A DNA stretch of 64,000 nt from Marinicella gelatinilytica (GCF_026410405.1 NZ_JAPMLN010000002.1:2056-66055); one strand, 5' to 3'; numbered from the stretch's first letter, positions 26,419-37,453 are shown. The notes: generated from the sequence alone by a model not told the origin. Numbers and translations are program-made.

Positions 26419-28458
26419 ATGACACAAGCGTCCGCACAACCACGCCATATTTTAATCACTTCCGCCCTGCCGTATGCCAGCGGTTCCTTACATTTAGGCC
26501 ATTTGGTCGAGCATACCCAATCGGATATCTGGGCGCGTCTCATGCGCAGCTTAGGCCATGATGTTAAATACCTGTGTGCCGATGATGCCCATGGCACCCC
26601 CATTATGCTAATGGCAGAAAAACAAGGTGTCAGCCCCGAACAGCTGGTGGACTCTATGCGGGAAGAACATTGGCGGGATTTACAGGCTTTTGGCATTTCC
26701 TATGATCATTACCATTCCACCCATTCAGATGAAAATCTTGAATTAGTTACCGATATATACAATAAGCTCAAAGCCGCCGGTCATATCGAAGAAAAGATTA
26801 TAGAACAATACTATGACCCGGAAAAAAATATGTTCTTACCGGATCGTTTTTTGCGCGGCACTTGTCCTAAATGTGGTGCTGATGACCAATACGGTGACAA
26901 CTGTGAGGTCTGTGGTGCGTCGTATGATCCGGCAGATCTGAAAAACCCAACATCAGCGGTCAGTGGCGCCACGCCAATTCTAAAAGAATCCAAACATTTA
27001 TTTGTTAATCTGCAAAACTTCGAAAGTATGCTGAAACAATGGATATCCTCAGGCTCTCTACAAGACGAAGTGCGCAATAAACTCAAAGAATGGTTTGAGG
27101 CCGGTTTACAATCCTGGGACATTTCCCGTGATGCGCCTTATTTTGGTTTTCAAATTCCCGGTGAAACCGATAAATACTTTTATGTGTGGATGGATGCACC
27201 GGTGGGTTATCTGGCTTGCTTGAAATATGTTTGTGAGCAAAATGGCGAAGACTTCAGCCCCTGGATTGATCCTGACAGCGACCATGAAATGGTGCATTTT
27301 ATTGGTAAGGATATTCTCTATTTTCATGCCTTGTTTTGGCCGGCCATGTTATATGGTGCCGGTATGAAGTTACCCAATGCCGTCTATGCCCATGGGTTTT
27401 TAACCGTGAACGGCACCAAAATGAGTAAATCCCGCGGCACCTTTATCAAAGCCTCCACTTATCTTCAGCACTTAAACCCGGATTATTTACGTTATTATTT
27501 TGCCGCCAAATTATCCGACAGTCTGGTGGATATTGACCTGAACATGGACGATTTCAGACAACGTGTGAACAGTGACCTGGTCGGCAAGGTAATAAATATC
27601 GCGTCCAGAACAGCCGGTTTTATTAAAAAGAAATTTAATTTAACGCTGGCAGACAGCATGGATCAAGCGGATTTATATGCCCACTTTTTATCACACCACA
27701 CGCAAATCGCTCAATTATTTGAAGCCCGAAAATATAATGCCGCCATTCGATTAATTATGCAACTAGCCGATCAGGCCAATCAATACATTGCCGAAAAAGA
27801 GCCCTGGGCAGCCATTAAAGATGACAGTCGGCTGGATGAAGTCCATCAAGTATGTACCACCGGCTTGAACTTATTTCGGGCTTTAATGACCTGGTTGGCA
27901 CCGGTGATTCCCGATACCGCCAAAAAAGCCGCTGATTTTCTGAATACCGATTTAAAACATTGGCATGCTGCTGAAAGCCCTTTGTTAAATCACAGCATTA
28001 AAGCCTTTAAACCCTTGTTACAACGGATTGAAGCTGATACCTTGGAAACCATTATGGAACAGAGCAAAGAAGATTTAAAAGCCGCACAACAAACACCGGT
28101 AAAAGGTCCCCTCGCTGATGACCCCATCAGTGATGAAATTAGCTTTGAGGATTTTGCTAAACTTGATTTTCGCGTTGCCACCATTGTCGCCGCCAACGAT
28201 GTCCCCAAAGCCGATAAATTACTGCAACTGACCTTAGACATCGGCGGTGTTGAAAAAAATGTTTTCGCCGGCATTAAAGCCGCTTATAAGCCGGAAGACC
28301 TTGTCGGACGTAAAACTGTTATGGTGGCCAATTTAGCGCCACGAAAAATGCGTTTTGGCTTGTCAGAAGGTATGGTTTTGGCTGCCGGTCCCGGTGGTGA
28401 GGATATTTTCTTATTAACGCCGGATGATGGAGCAAAACCCGGCATGCGGGTGAAATAA
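26419..28458 (+). CDS. metG: Methionyl-tRNA synthetase
   Basis: This 679-residue class I synthetase has SLHLGHLVE (HIGH motif), a four-Cys zinc knuckle (CPKC...CEVC), [10 protein letters not shown] (KMSKS loop) and a C-terminal tRNA-binding domain (about residues 575-679). Its length is normal for the long bacterial form. The ATG is assigned by the match of the N-terminus to the family, because there is no ribosome site and a hairpin lies immediately before it. It precedes the rnf operon by 22 bases, so read-through is likely. Confidence 0.97.
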   Translation: MTQASAQPRHILITSALPYASGSLHLGHLVEHTQSDIWARLMRSLGHDVKYLCADDAHGTPIMLMAEKQGVSPEQLVDSMREEHWRDLQAFGISYDHYHSTHSDENLELVTDIYNKLKAAGHIEEKIIEQYYDPEKNMFLPDRFLRGTCPKCGADDQYGDNCEVCGASYDPADLKNPTSAVSGATPILKESKHLFVNLQNFESMLKQWISSGSLQDEVRNKLKEWFEAGLQSWDISRDAPYFGFQIPGETDKYFYVWMDAPVGYLACLKYVCEQNGEDFSPWIDPDSDHEMVHFIGKDILYFHALFWPAMLYGAGMKLPNAVYAHGFLTVNGTKMSKSRGTFIKASTYLQHLNPDYLRYYFAAKLSDSLVDIDLNMDDFRQRVNSDLVGKVINIASRTAGFIKKKFNLTLADSMDQADLYAHFLSHHTQIAQLFEARKYNAAIRLIMQLADQANQYIAEKEPWAAIKDDSRLDEVHQVCTTGLNLFRALMTWLAPVIPDTAKKAADFLNTDLKHWHAAESPLLNHSIKAFKPLLQRIEADTLETIMEQSKEDLKAAQQTPVKGPLADDPISDEISFEDFAKLDFRVATIVAANDVPKADKLLQLTLDIGGVEKNVFAGIKAAYKPEDLVGRKTVMVANLAPRKMRFGLSEGMVLAAGPGGEDIFLLTPDDGAKPGMRVK

Positions 28459-28480
28459 CGCAAACTTAAGTGAAAGGTAG

Positions 28481-29062
28481 ATGACCGGTTTATTTGTAAT
28501 TTTTATCAGCGCCGCTTTCGTGAACAACTTTGTGTTGGTTCGCTTTCTCGGACTGTGCCCGTTTATGGGGGTGTCCACACAGTATAAATCGGCGCTTGGT
28601 ATGAGTTATGCCACCGCCTTTGTACTGACCTTATCGTCGATTGTCAGTTATTTGGTCAATGAATATTTACTGGTGCCGCTTGAGATCGAATACCTCAAAA
28701 CCTTGAGTTTTATTCTGGTGATTGCCGTCACCGTACAAATGACCGAGATGATATTGCACAAATCCTCGCCAATGCTTTATCAGGTACTGGGTTTATTTTT
28801 ACCTCTAATTACCACTAATTGTGCGGTTTTGGGTGTGGCTTTGCTGAATGTGCAACAACAAAACAGTTTATTAGAATCAGCCTTTTTTGGTTTTGGCGCA
28901 GCGGTTGGTTTCGGCTTGGTTCTGGTCCTTTTTTCAGCCATTCGTGAGCGCTTAGAAATGGCCAATATTCCGCAATCCTTTCAAGGCATTCCCATTGCCC
29001 TGATTACCGCCGGCATTATGGCGCTGGCCTTTATGGGTTTTAGCGGTATGGTGAGCACATGA
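28481..29062 (+). CDS. rnfA: Ion-translocating oxidoreductase subunit A
   Basis: This 193-residue membrane subunit (about six segments) of the Rnf/Rsx complex couples ferredoxin and NAD oxidation-reduction to ion movement, and in E. coli also resets Sox[15 protein letters not shown] and [10 protein letters not shown] are hallmarks. It opens the complete rnfABCDGE operon in the standard order and overlaps rnfB by four bases. Confidence 0.96.
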   Translation: MTGLFVIFISAAFVNNFVLVRFLGLCPFMGVSTQYKSALGMSYATAFVLTLSSIVSYLVNEYLLVPLEIEYLKTLSFILVIAVTVQMTEMILHKSSPMLYQVLGLFLPLITTNCAVLGVALLNVQQQNSLLESAFFGFGAAVGFGLVLVLFSAIRERLEMANIPQSFQGIPIALITAGIMALAFMGFSGMVST

Positions 29063-29640
29063 TAAATTATGTGTTGGCATTAGCGGGCATGTTGCTGTTA
29101 GCCACTTTGTTCGGTGTTTTGATTGTCTGGGTGGCCCGCAAGTTTAAAGTGGAAGGCAATCCGGTGGTGGAACAAATCAACCAGGTGCTGCCGCAAACCC
29201 AATGTGGTCAATGCGGCTACCCCGGCTGTAAACCCTATGCCGAAGCCATCGCCAAAGGCGAAGCGCCGATTAACCAATGTCCACCGGGTGGTCAGGAAGG
29301 CATTCGCAAATTGGCCGCATTGCTGGATGTGGAAGAACTTGAACTTAATCCTGAAAACGGTGAAGAGGAATCTGTCGATACCATTGTTGAGATTGTGGAA
29401 GCCGACTGCATCGGCTGCACCAAATGTATTCAGGTGTGTCCGGTGGATGCCATTGTCGGTGCCGCCAAGCATATGCACACCATTATCGGTGATGAATGTA
29501 CCGGTTGCGACTTATGTATTCCGGCCTGCCCGGTGGATTGCATTATTCAAATTCCGGCACCGCTACCCAGCCGCATTCATCGTCAGGAAAAACCGCGATT
29601 GATGAAAACCATCGAAGAGGCTCAACAATGGCCGAGTTAA
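29059..29640 (+). CDS. rnfB: Ion-translocating oxidoreductase subunit B (iron-sulphur)
   Basis: This 193-residue protein has a membrane anchor (residues 1-25), then a 4Fe-4S motif [10 protein letters not shown] with a later Cys in NQCPPGG. Two ferredoxin-type clusters follow, [15 protein letters not shown] and [15 protein letters not shown]. It accepts electrons for the complex. It overlaps rnfC by 13 bases. Confidence 0.96.
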   Translation: MINYVLALAGMLLLATLFGVLIVWVARKFKVEGNPVVEQINQVLPQTQCGQCGYPGCKPYAEAIAKGEAPINQCPPGGQEGIRKLAALLDVEELELNPENGEEESVDTIVEIVEADCIGCTKCIQVCPVDAIVGAAKHMHTIIGDECTGCDLCIPACPVDCIIQIPAPLPSRIHRQEKPRLMKTIEEAQQWPS

Positions 29641-31160
29641 AAGACCGACTATCGACCTTTCACGGCGGCCTGGTCCTCAAACACCATAAGGAATTATCCG
29701 CAGGCAGTGAAGTCACCGAAGTTGACCGGCCCAGGTCTCTAACCATTTCATTACGTGTTAATCGCGGTCATGTTTCCGAGCCGGTGGTTGCTGTGGGTGA
29801 TCGGGTCAATAAATATCAGATCATTGCCCAGCCCATTCATCCATTTGGCGTGGTGGTGCATGCGCCCTATTCCGGCACCATCCGCGCCATTGAAGAACGA
29901 CCCACCGCAGCACCTGATGCAGAATCCGCACCCTGCATTATTTTGGATACTGATGACCGTGATGATGCCACCGACTATATGCCTCCGTTGACAGAATTCA
30001 ACCGCCAAACCCTGATAAACCGTATGCGTGAAGCCGGTATTTTGGGCATGGGTGGAGCCGGTTTTCCCACCCATGCCAAATATGATCATCATACACAAGA
30101 CATGGAAACCTTACTCATTATTAATGGTGCCGAGTGCGAACCTTATATCACCTGTGATGAGCGGTTAATGCTGGATCAACCCGAAGCGTTGATTAAAGGC
30201 ACTGATTTACTCATGCAAGCAGCAACAGCCAGCCGAGCGGTGATTGCCATTGAAGATAATTTAGGCGGTGTTAAGTCATTATTAGATAAAACCATCAAAC
30301 AGCTGGGATTAGAAACCATCGATGTTGTTAAAGTACCAACCATTTATCCAACCGGTGGTGAAAAGCAATTGATTAAGGTGCTCACAGGTCTCGAAGTACC
30401 CAGTGGTCAAACACCCTTATCCTTGGGTATCATCATGCAGAATGTCGCCACCACCAAAGCCGTTTATGATGCTGTTGAACATAACCGACCATTAACCCAG
30501 AGATTGGTCACGGTAACCGGCGATCAGGTTGGTCGACCGGGTAATTATTTAACAGCGATTGGAACCCCTTTCTATCATTTATTGGCGTTGGCTGACTGCC
30601 CCATGTCTGAAATAGACAAACTGGTGGTGGGAGGTCCAATGATGGGTTATCCCATGCCATCCGCAGATATTGCTGTCGATAAAACCACCAATTGTCTGTT
30701 GTTACTAACAGCAGACAGCAGTAAACCGGATTTGACTACCTTGCCTTGTATTCGCTGTGGTGATTGTGTCAAAGCCTGTCCTCAGGATTTATTACCACAA
30801 CAGCTGTTTTGGTATATTCAAGGCGATGATTTGGAGAAAGCCCGTGACCACCATGTGTTTGACTGTATTGAATGCGGCGCCTGTTCTTGGGTTTGTCCAA
30901 GCCATATTGATTTGGTCAGTTATTATCGGTACGCAAAATCTGAATTAACCTATCAGGATTATAAAAAAGCCAAAGCACAATTGGCCAAACAACGTCATGA
31001 AAACCGTGAGCAACGCTTAGAGGACATTAAAGCAGAACGTCAAGCCAAACGACGAGCTAAAACAGACAAACTCAAGAACAAAAGTCAGGCTAAGCAAGAG
31101 ATTTCCGCGGTATTGGATCGTCTTAAAAACAAACCCAAAGATGATGGGGAATCTTCATGA
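29628..31160 (+). CDS. rnfC: Ion-translocating oxidoreductase subunit C
   Basis: This is a 510-residue peripheral subunit. [10 protein letters not shown] (NADH/flavin region), [13 protein letters not shown] and two 4Fe-4S motifs, [12 protein letters not shown] and [12 protein letters not shown], are present. The C-terminal tail of about 60 residues is strongly basic and low in complexity, as in other gammaproteobacterial RnfC proteins. The ATG at 29628 is chosen by homology (MAELKDR), and it lies inside rnfB. Confidence 0.95.
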   Translation: MAELKDRLSTFHGGLVLKHHKELSAGSEVTEVDRPRSLTISLRVNRGHVSEPVVAVGDRVNKYQIIAQPIHPFGVVVHAPYSGTIRAIEERPTAAPDAESAPCIILDTDDRDDATDYMPPLTEFNRQTLINRMREAGILGMGGAGFPTHAKYDHHTQDMETLLIINGAECEPYITCDERLMLDQPEALIKGTDLLMQAATASRAVIAIEDNLGGVKSLLDKTIKQLGLETIDVVKVPTIYPTGGEKQLIKVLTGLEVPSGQTPLSLGIIMQNVATTKAVYDAVEHNRPLTQRLVTVTGDQVGRPGNYLTAIGTPFYHLLALADCPMSEIDKLVVGGPMMGYPMPSADIAVDKTTNCLLLLTADSSKPDLTTLPCIRCGDCVKACPQDLLPQQLFWYIQGDDLEKARDHHVFDCIECGACSWVCPSHIDLVSYYRYAKSELTYQDYKKAKAQLAKQRHENREQRLEDIKAERQAKRRAKTDKLKNKSQAKQEISAVLDRLKNKPKDDGESS

Positions 31161-32212
31161 CAGGTCAGTTAAACACCTCAGGCTCACCCCATATACCAGC
31201 GCGTTTTAGCGTCACAAAAGTCATGGGATGGGTGCTGATAGCCCTTATTCCTGCTATTTTTGCGCTTTTATTTTATTTTGGTATCGGTTTAATCGTGCAA
31301 ATTACATTAGCCACCCTTGCCGGCTATTTATTTGAATGGTGGTCTTTAACGTGGCGACATCAGCCATTGAAACCATTTTTGACCGATTTAACGGTGCCGG
31401 TCACTGCGGTGTTATTTGCCTTATGCTTATCACCGATTGCGCCTTGGTATGTGGCGGTGGTCGGTATGTTTTTTGCCATTGTGGTGGCTAAACATTTATA
31501 CGGTGGATTAGGTAATAATATATTTAATCCCGCCATGGTGGCTTTTGCCACCATCTTGGTGGCTTTCCCACAATCCATGTCTTTATGGCTACCACCGACC
31601 GGCTTGACTCAATTTGGTGAGCTACAAACCATTGATTGGAAACATACGCTGTCCATCATTTTTGTGGGCATACAAAACTCAGATTTAGCGGTGGACGCCG
31701 TCACTGCTGCCACCCCTTTGACCGCCTTAAAAACCGGACTACAACAGGGCTTTTCACAAAGCGAAATTGTGCAGGGAATGGTATTCGGCGATTTCGGCGG
31801 TTTGGGTTGGGAGTGGATCGCCAATTGGTTATTTTTGGGCGGTTTGGTATTACTGTATAAACGCATCATCACCTGGCATGTGCCGGCAGCAGTGTTGATG
31901 ACCACGGTTGCGATTTCCACACCCTTTTATTTATTCAACGCTGACATTTATATGTCACCGCAACAACATATTTTTTCCGGCGGCATTATGCTCGCGGCAT
32001 TTTTTATTGCCACCGACCCCACTTCGGGGTGTTCCTCTCATCGCGGCAAACTCATATTTGGTGCCGGCGTGGCCATTTTAACGGTGTTGATTCGTAATTT
32101 TGGTGCTTATCCCGATGGTGTCGCTTTTGCGGTGTTATTGATGAATCTATCAGCACCTTTGATTGATCGCTTGACCATCCCAAAACCCTACGGCAAAAAA
32201 GGTCACCCATGA
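31157..32212 (+). CDS. rnfD: Ion-translocating oxidoreductase subunit D
   Basis: This is a 351-residue membrane subunit with about nine segments. GGLGNNIFNPAM and the flavin-bearing region AVTAATPLTALKTG are present. RnfD carries a covalent FMN on a Thr in an S/T-x-A-T motif, represented here by TAAT. FIATDPTSGCSS near the end is conserved. It overlaps both neighbours by four bases. Confidence 0.95.
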   Translation: MTGQLNTSGSPHIPARFSVTKVMGWVLIALIPAIFALLFYFGIGLIVQITLATLAGYLFEWWSLTWRHQPLKPFLTDLTVPVTAVLFALCLSPIAPWYVAVVGMFFAIVVAKHLYGGLGNNIFNPAMVAFATILVAFPQSMSLWLPPTGLTQFGELQTIDWKHTLSIIFVGIQNSDLAVDAVTAATPLTALKTGLQQGFSQSEIVQGMVFGDFGGLGWEWIANWLFLGGLVLLYKRIITWHVPAAVLMTTVAISTPFYLFNADIYMSPQQHIFSGGIMLAAFFIATDPTSGCSSHRGKLIFGAGVAILTVLIRNFGAYPDGVAFAVLLMNLSAPLIDRLTIPKPYGKKGHP

Positions 32213-32859
32213 ACCAAAAAGCCAAAAATAACAATCATCGACAATGGACCTTACCGGTTATTTTAGCGGTCATTACTCTGGTGACCAGCGCGGTACTTAT
32301 GCTGACCCATGAATTAACCAAAGACACCATTGAACGACAACGTTTAGAGGCACGTCTTAAGTCTTTACAAAAGCTGTTACCGGAAAGCTTGGTTGATAAT
32401 GATGTGATTGCCGATGCTGTAACAATTTTTGAACCGGAATTATTAGGTCACCGCGGTCCCAAACAATTATACATGGCTCAAAAAAATGGCCACATCACTG
32501 CAGTCGCCATTCCGGTGGTGGCTCGCAATGGTTATTCAGGTGATATTGAACTCATGGTGGGTGTTACCGTTGCCGGTGAGATAACCGATGTTGCCATCAT
32601 CAACCACAAAGAAACACCCGGATTGGGCGATTTAATCGATCGCAATAAAAGTGATTGGTTACAACAGTTTCCCGGTCGCTCATTGACCAATCCGGAAACC
32701 AAAAATTGGAAAGTGCGTAAAGACGGTGGCCAATTCGACCAAATTACCGCCGCCACCATCACCCCACGAGCGGTGGTCGGTGCCATCAAAAAAGCCTTAC
32801 AATACCAGCAATCGTTATCACTTGATGACTTTAACAAGGAGGCCGGAACTAATGAGTGA
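32209..32859 (+). CDS. rnfG: Ion-translocating oxidoreductase subunit G
   Basis: This 216-residue protein has an N-terminal membrane anchor (about residues 12-32) and a periplasmic flavin domain. The family attaches FMN to the Thr of an S/T/A-GAT motif. Here the site reads DQITAATITP, with Ala in place of the usual Gly. HKETPGLGDLID is also conserved. It ends overlapping the rnfE start. Confidence 0.93.
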   Translation: MNQKAKNNNHRQWTLPVILAVITLVTSAVLMLTHELTKDTIERQRLEARLKSLQKLLPESLVDNDVIADAVTIFEPELLGHRGPKQLYMAQKNGHITAVAIPVVARNGYSGDIELMVGVTVAGEITDVAIINHKETPGLGDLIDRNKSDWLQQFPGRSLTNPETKNWKVRKDGGQFDQITAATITPRAVVGAIKKALQYQQSLSLDDFNKEAGTNE

Positions 32860-33529
32860 GTTTATGAAAACCCGACTCTGGGACAATAATGCCGCTTTGG
32901 TACAAATGCTCGGCTTATGCCCGTTATTGGCGGTGTCCAACACCGTTATTAATGCTTTAGGAATGGGTATTGCCACAGTCACAGTGGTGGTGGTGACCAA
33001 CTTCTTGGTGTCATTAATTCGCCCGATTACCCGCCAAGAAATTCGCATTCCTCTATTTGTTTTACTGATTGCCAGCGTGGTCACAGTGATTGAGATGGTG
33101 ATGAATGCGTATTTTCATCAACTGTATTTAATCCTGGGTATTTTTATCCCCTTAATTGTTACCAATTGCCTGATCATGGGTCGTGCTGAAGCTTATGCTT
33201 CAAAAAACCCGTTGTGGTCAGCCGTTAAAGATGGTTTTTTTGTGGGCTTGGGTTTTGCTTTGGTGATGGTTGCTATTGGCACCATGCGCGAACTCCTGGG
33301 ACAAGGAACCTTATTCAGCCAAGCACATTTGCTATTTGGCGAATGGGGTCATCACATGACTTTAACCGTTATCCCTGAATACAGTGGATTTCTGGTGGCG
33401 GTGTTACCACCCGGGGCATTCTTTGCTCTCGCCATTTTAGTGGCTTTGAAAAATAAACGTGATGCACAACAAAAAGAAAAGCTGAAACGAGCACAAACAC
33501 ATTCCGAAACAGCCACTGAATCGTCGTGA
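32852..33529 (+). CDS. rnfE: Ion-translocating oxidoreductase subunit E
   Basis: This 225-residue membrane subunit is paralogous to RnfA. LVQMLGLCPLLAVS and VTNCLIMGRAEA are typical. The ATG at 32852 is chosen because a full AAGGAGG ribosome site precedes it at the right distance. An upstream in-frame extension overlaps rnfG and is not credible. It completes the Rnf complex. Confidence 0.95.
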   Translation: MSEFMKTRLWDNNAALVQMLGLCPLLAVSNTVINALGMGIATVTVVVVTNFLVSLIRPITRQEIRIPLFVLLIASVVTVIEMVMNAYFHQLYLILGIFIPLIVTNCLIMGRAEAYASKNPLWSAVKDGFFVGLGFALVMVAIGTMRELLGQGTLFSQAHLLFGEWGHHMTLTVIPEYSGFLVAVLPPGAFFALAILVALKNKRDAQQKEKLKRAQTHSETATESS

Positions 33530-33831
33530 CCAATCCGCTTTATTGTTTATACCTGCTCAATTGTGATAATGACATACTCTATACTGGGATTGCCATCAAT
33601 CCCGTGCAACGCCTAAAACATCACCAATCAAAAAAACCACCGGGTGCTAAATTCACCCGGCGATTTAAGGATCTGAAATTGGTCTATCAAGTAACTGTTG
33701 GTAACCGCTCACAAGCACAGAATTTAGAGTACCACGTCAAGCAATTATGTAAACAAGACAAAATCACCGTCATAGAACAGCAATTATCCTTGACGGAGTT
33801 ACAAGATTTTATCTCACTTAAAACTGTTTAA
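33526..33831 (+). CDS. GIY-YIG nuclease family protein (YhbQ-like)
   Basis: This 101-residue protein is a small stand-alone GIY-YIG domain: CLYLLNC and LYTGIAINPVQRLKHH carry the two signature halves, with R and H as expected for the family (UPF0213). Its cellular role is unsettled. The start is a GTG overlapping the rnfE stop (GTGA), so translation is coupled to the Rnf operon, probably by position only. Its end overlaps dolP by four bases, tail to tail. Confidence 0.88.
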   Translation: MTNPLYCLYLLNCDNDILYTGIAINPVQRLKHHQSKKPPGAKFTRRFKDLKLVYQVTVGNRSQAQNLEYHVKQLCKQDKITVIEQQLSLTELQDFISLKTV

Positions 33832-34403
33832 ACATCCTTATATTCAAACACTTTAACGACTCGATGCACACCTCTCAAGTGACGCACCCGTTCTACCACA
33901 GCATCAGCTTCAGCTCGGGTCACTTTACCCATCAAAAACACTTCACCATTGGCCACAGTTATTTTTACCCGTGTCGGGTCAAAGTCGGGGATATCAATTT
34001 TCAACAACGATCCTTTGGCTTTTGAAGCGATGTATTTATCCTTGGTACGGCGACCCATTTTGGAGACTTCTTCAACAGTCTTTAATTGATTAACGACTTT
34101 CATGACACCATCTTTAACAGCAGCCGCATCTTCTGCGCGTATCCGGTCTTGAGAATTTTCCACTTCACCGGCCAATAACACCACACCATTATAGGTATCT
34201 ACTTTAATACGGGTATCTTCCTCAACTTGTTTACGGATTTCGTTTTTAACACTGGCGGTAATAATTTTATCGTCCAGAACCTGACCACTGGAACGGCGAT
34301 CATGGGCGACATTAACGCCTGTGACAATGGCACTACCAATCAAAACGGCACCACAACCATTGAGTAACAGACCGCACATGAATATTAGAATTATTTTTTT
34401 CAT
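33828..34403 (-). CDS. dolP: BON-domain outer-membrane lipoprotein (DolP/YraP-like)
   Basis: This 191-residue protein has a lipobox ending at C17 (LLLNGC) followed by two BON domains (about residues 45-115 and 120-190), each with the GVVLLAGEV or GEVFLMGKV core. DolP supports outer-membrane integrity and BAM in E. coli. It follows yraN, keeping the E. coli order lpoA-yraN-(diaA)-dolP except that diaA is absent. Confidence 0.92.
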   Translation of the reverse strand: MKKIILIFMCGLLLNGCGAVLIGSAIVTGVNVAHDRRSSGQVLDDKIITASVKNEIRKQVEEDTRIKVDTYNGVVLLAGEVENSQDRIRAEDAAAVKDGVMKVVNQLKTVEEVSKMGRRTKDKYIASKAKGSLLKIDIPDFDPTRVKITVANGEVFLMGKVTRAEADAVVERVRHLRGVHRVVKVFEYKDV

Positions 34404-34420
34404 CGTAAGTTCACCTTAGT

Positions 34421-34837
34421 TTAAAATTGTGTTTGTTGAAAAGCATCCTTAATCCAGTGTATCTGAGGCGGGGTTAAATGGCCGTTAATGGCCACCACAT
34501 CAAAACGACAAAAACACCGGTTGGTTAGATTGTTTTTTTGTAAATACGCTGCAGCGGCTTTACAAATTCGCTGTTGCTTGGTGTTGGTGACAGAAGCTTC
34601 TGCACCACCCCATTGTTGGTGCTTTCGATATCGCACTTCTACAAACACCAACGTCTCACTATCTTCCATAATGAGATCCACTTCACCTGCCTTGGTTCGA
34701 AAGTTGCCGGTCACTAATTTAAGCCCTTGTTGCTGTAAATAAGTACAGGCTAATCGTTCCCAACGATTAATACCTGTGGCACCATCACCTTTAATCAATC
34801 GATGGCAATAACGCCACCATTGTCGAATATGGCCCAC
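34421..34837 (-). CDS. yraN: YraN family (UPF0102) nuclease-fold protein
   Basis: This 138-residue protein has a nuclease-like fold with GEVDLIMED and FVEVRYR (D/E-x-K-type catalytic core) and is of unknown role. The start is uncertain. The ATG at 34835-34837 overlaps lpoA by 43 bases. A TTG at 34796-34798 overlaps the lpoA stop as TTGA and would give 125 residues, closer to the usual length before the conserved RWERLAC segment. Confidence 0.88.
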   Translation of the reverse strand: MGHIRQWWRYCHRLIKGDGATGINRWERLACTYLQQQGLKLVTGNFRTKAGEVDLIMEDSETLVFVEVRYRKHQQWGGAEASVTNTKQQRICKAAAAYLQKNNLTNRCFCRFDVVAINGHLTPPQIHWIKDAFQQTQF

Positions 34838-36552
34838 TGTAAACCCCTCTGAATCGTTTTATCGACACCCATACTCAATAAGCCGCTCAGGCCCTGGAGT
34901 CGACCACCCGCCACGCGTGACATCCACTGTAATCTATCCACCAACAACAAAGCATCATAGCCTAAAGCAAACAGGTCTCTGTTATCAGTAATCATCCGTA
35001 AATCAAAATTAAGTGTTTCACGTAACTGCTCTGGAGGCAGTTGAATTGGACTGATGCTAAAAACCACACCCGACAAGTCTTTATTCAGTGCCTGATCTTC
35101 ACGACCCGAATAAATATGTGATGTTGCATAAACGGGAATATGACCGGCATGGTTAAATAACAGCTGAGGCACCATCATACGTGCAAAATCAGGATTAGAG
35201 GGCATGAAAATACCATCTATGGTATGACTGACAACCGCTTCACTTTGTAAATTTAATTTTAAATAACTCTGTAAATTTTTGGCCCTTAATTGGCTTTCCA
35301 CTAAACCCAACTGTTGACGCAATACCGCAGAATAATCGCGTTCAGCTTGATTAAAATATTGGTTATTAATTATCTGCCCACCTAAGGCCACAAAAGCGTT
35401 GGCAAACGCTTGACTCATGCGCTGCCCCCAATCACCACTGGGCGCAAAGATAAGCACCCTGCGTAAACCATCCTGGAACATACGTTCCGCCACTTGTGCG
35501 GCTTCTGATTCCGGTGATAAGGTAAATTGAAAGAAATCTTGCTCACTTTGATTCAACAACATCACCGGCACAGTTGGTGGTGAAAATTGTGCCAGTTGTT
35601 CGATAGAAGGTTTGTCTAAAGGCCCTATCACCATATCAACATTGGCGGCTTGTGCTGAAAACCATGCACCGGCGATATTTTCTCCGGCACTGCCGGTATC
35701 AAAGAACAGTAATTCATGCCTTTGTTCAAAATCATCAGCTGCCGCTGTCAGCATGCCACGTTGTACAGCCAAACCGGCGCCGGCAAATCGACCTGACAAC
35801 GGTAATAACACCGCAATCTTTTGTAACTGTTGCTGTCCTTGGTAACCATAAAAATATCGTGTTGCCGGGTGAGTTGGCCAATCACGAAGAAATTGATCAG
35901 TGGAATCGCCATCTGCACCAAAATTAACATATGCCGCCTCTAACCAGCCTTCAATTAAAGGCTCTTCACTAAAATCGCCAATGCGCATAATTAAAGCAGA
36001 TTCTTTCATTGATGCCAAATCAGACACAATGTCGTCATAAAGAAGCCATTGCTGTTCCGTCGGTAAGGTATCAACCAATCGAATGCGGTCAATAAGTGCT
36101 GCCAAGTCATCACCTGCGGCATGAAAACATGTGGAACGAATTCGATACAGCCGTTGAAGCCAAACGCTGTTTAAAGAATCGATGTCAGCTTCAGTTAACG
36201 CTGTCAGGTTTTTCTGACAGTTGTCACTTATATGAGCCACTTCAGCCATAACAATATTAATTTTATCACTACTGAGCTTAGTTTGCTGACGCAAAGACCA
36301 AATCACTGGCAGCTCACCCAGCTGGTAATAGGTATCAAGCAAAGCTTCGTAAACAGCCAAGTTATCGGGGTTTTCTTGCCACAATGAACGCAGTAATTCT
36401 GCGGCTTCGAAATAATGGCCTTCCTGATAGATAGATAAAGCTTTATCAATGCGCTGCTGCTCGTCACCAGTGTGTCGACTCGGCCCTGAGGCACAAGCAG
36501 ACAACAACACAACCAAGAGTATGAATAGAGTTTTAGAATAATGAAATTTCAT
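34795..36552 (-). CDS. lpoA: Penicillin-binding protein activator LpoA (LppC)
   Basis: This is a 585-residue outer-membrane lipoprotein with the lipid Cys at residue 20 (LLSAC). An N-terminal TPR-like half (about 30-240) precedes a periplasmic-binding-protein-like half that starts at IAVLLPLSGRFAGAG. It stimulates PBP1A during peptidoglycan synthesis. It is divergent from rsmI, as in E. coli, with only 40 bases between. Confidence 0.95.
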   Translation of the reverse strand: MKFHYSKTLFILLVVLLSACASGPSRHTGDEQQRIDKALSIYQEGHYFEAAELLRSLWQENPDNLAVYEALLDTYYQLGELPVIWSLRQQTKLSSDKINIVMAEVAHISDNCQKNLTALTEADIDSLNSVWLQRLYRIRSTCFHAAGDDLAALIDRIRLVDTLPTEQQWLLYDDIVSDLASMKESALIMRIGDFSEEPLIEGWLEAAYVNFGADGDSTDQFLRDWPTHPATRYFYGYQGQQQLQKIAVLLPLSGRFAGAGLAVQRGMLTAAADDFEQRHELLFFDTGSAGENIAGAWFSAQAANVDMVIGPLDKPSIEQLAQFSPPTVPVMLLNQSEQDFFQFTLSPESEAAQVAERMFQDGLRRVLIFAPSGDWGQRMSQAFANAFVALGGQIINNQYFNQAERDYSAVLRQQLGLVESQLRAKNLQSYLKLNLQSEAVVSHTIDGIFMPSNPDFARMMVPQLLFNHAGHIPVYATSHIYSGREDQALNKDLSGVVFSISPIQLPPEQLRETLNFDLRMITDNRDLFALGYDALLLVDRLQWMSRVAGGRLQGLSGLLSMGVDKTIQRGLQWAIFDNGGVIAID

Positions 36553-36592
36553 AAATAGGATTTTACCGCATTATTGATTAAAATGGGTTGAT

Positions 36593-37453
36593 ATGACTGA
36601 CACAAACTTAAAAGATTCAGGTATCTTATATGTCGTGGCCACACCCATTGGCCATTTGGATGACATCAGCTATCGCGCCGTGGAAGTACTTAAAAACTGT
36701 GATTTGATTTTATGTGAAGACACACGTCATTCTAAAAGATTACTACAAAATTACAACATCACGACAGCAACCAGATCATTACATGCGCATAATGAACATC
36801 ATATCAGCGCCTCGATTTTAGCGCAAATAAAACAAGGTAGCCACATGGCGCTGATTAGCGATGCCGGCACACCTTTAATCAGTGATCCGGGATTTCCACT
36901 AATTGAACAGGCACACCAACAAGGCATTAAAGTCATGCCAATTCCAGGTGCCAGTGCCGTTATTGCGTTATTATCAGTGGCCGGGTTACCGGTACAACCC
37001 TTCACATTTCATGGATTTATACCCCCAAAAAAGAATCAACGATTGGCATTTTATCAGTCATTATTGCCATTAAACCAAACCCATGTTTTCTACGAGTCCT
37101 CGCATCGCATCGCCAAATCCCTCGTCGATTTAAGCACCATATTAGACAGTGAAGCGCGGGTTTGTGTTGGACGTGAATTAACCAAGCGGTTTGAACATAT
37201 TTATTCAGGCAACGCAGAAGAAGTGAGTCAGCAAATTCAAGAAAGTACCAACCATCAAAAAGGTGAATTTGTCATCGCTGTCAGTGGCCGGATAAGTTCA
37301 GCAACATTAACGTTGAATGATGATACGCAAAAATTAGCGCTACTGTTAAAACCTTTAATGGCGCCGAAACAAGCGGCATCTGTGGTCGCTGAACACCATG
37401 GTGCCAACAAAAAGCAGGTTTATGAGTTTATTATCAACTCGTCAAACGATTAA
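36593..37453 (+). CDS. rsmI: 16S rRNA 2'-O-ribose methyltransferase RsmI
   Basis: This 286-residue tetrapyrrole-methylase-fold enzyme modifies C1402 of 16S rRNA. VATPIGHLDDIS, CEDTRHSKRLL, ISDAGTPLISDPG and IPGASAVIALLS are signatures. It is divergent from lpoA. Its last 20 bases overlap the tail of the converging glycosyltransferase gene. Confidence 0.97.
   Translation: MTDTNLKDSGILYVVATPIGHLDDISYRAVEVLKNCDLILCEDTRHSKRLLQNYNITTATRSLHAHNEHHISASILAQIKQGSHMALISDAGTPLISDPGFPLIEQAHQQGIKVMPIPGASAVIALLSVAGLPVQPFTFHGFIPPKKNQRLAFYQSLLPLNQTHVFYESSHRIAKSLVDLSTILDSEARVCVGRELTKRFEHIYSGNAEEVSQQIQESTNHQKGEFVIAVSGRISSATLTLNDDTQKLALLLKPLMAPKQAASVVAEHHGANKKQVYEFIINSSND

Noticed and set aside
29123-29602. A 159-codon frame within rnfB
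   Set aside because: It lies in another frame of a Cys-rich, clearly functional rnfB, and the protein is full of Trp, Pro and Lys with no domain.
34404-34420. A lost diaA between yraN and dolP
   Set aside because: Only 17 bases remain between the two genes, with no remnant of a SIS domain. This is a simple absence relative to E. coli, not a pseudogene.
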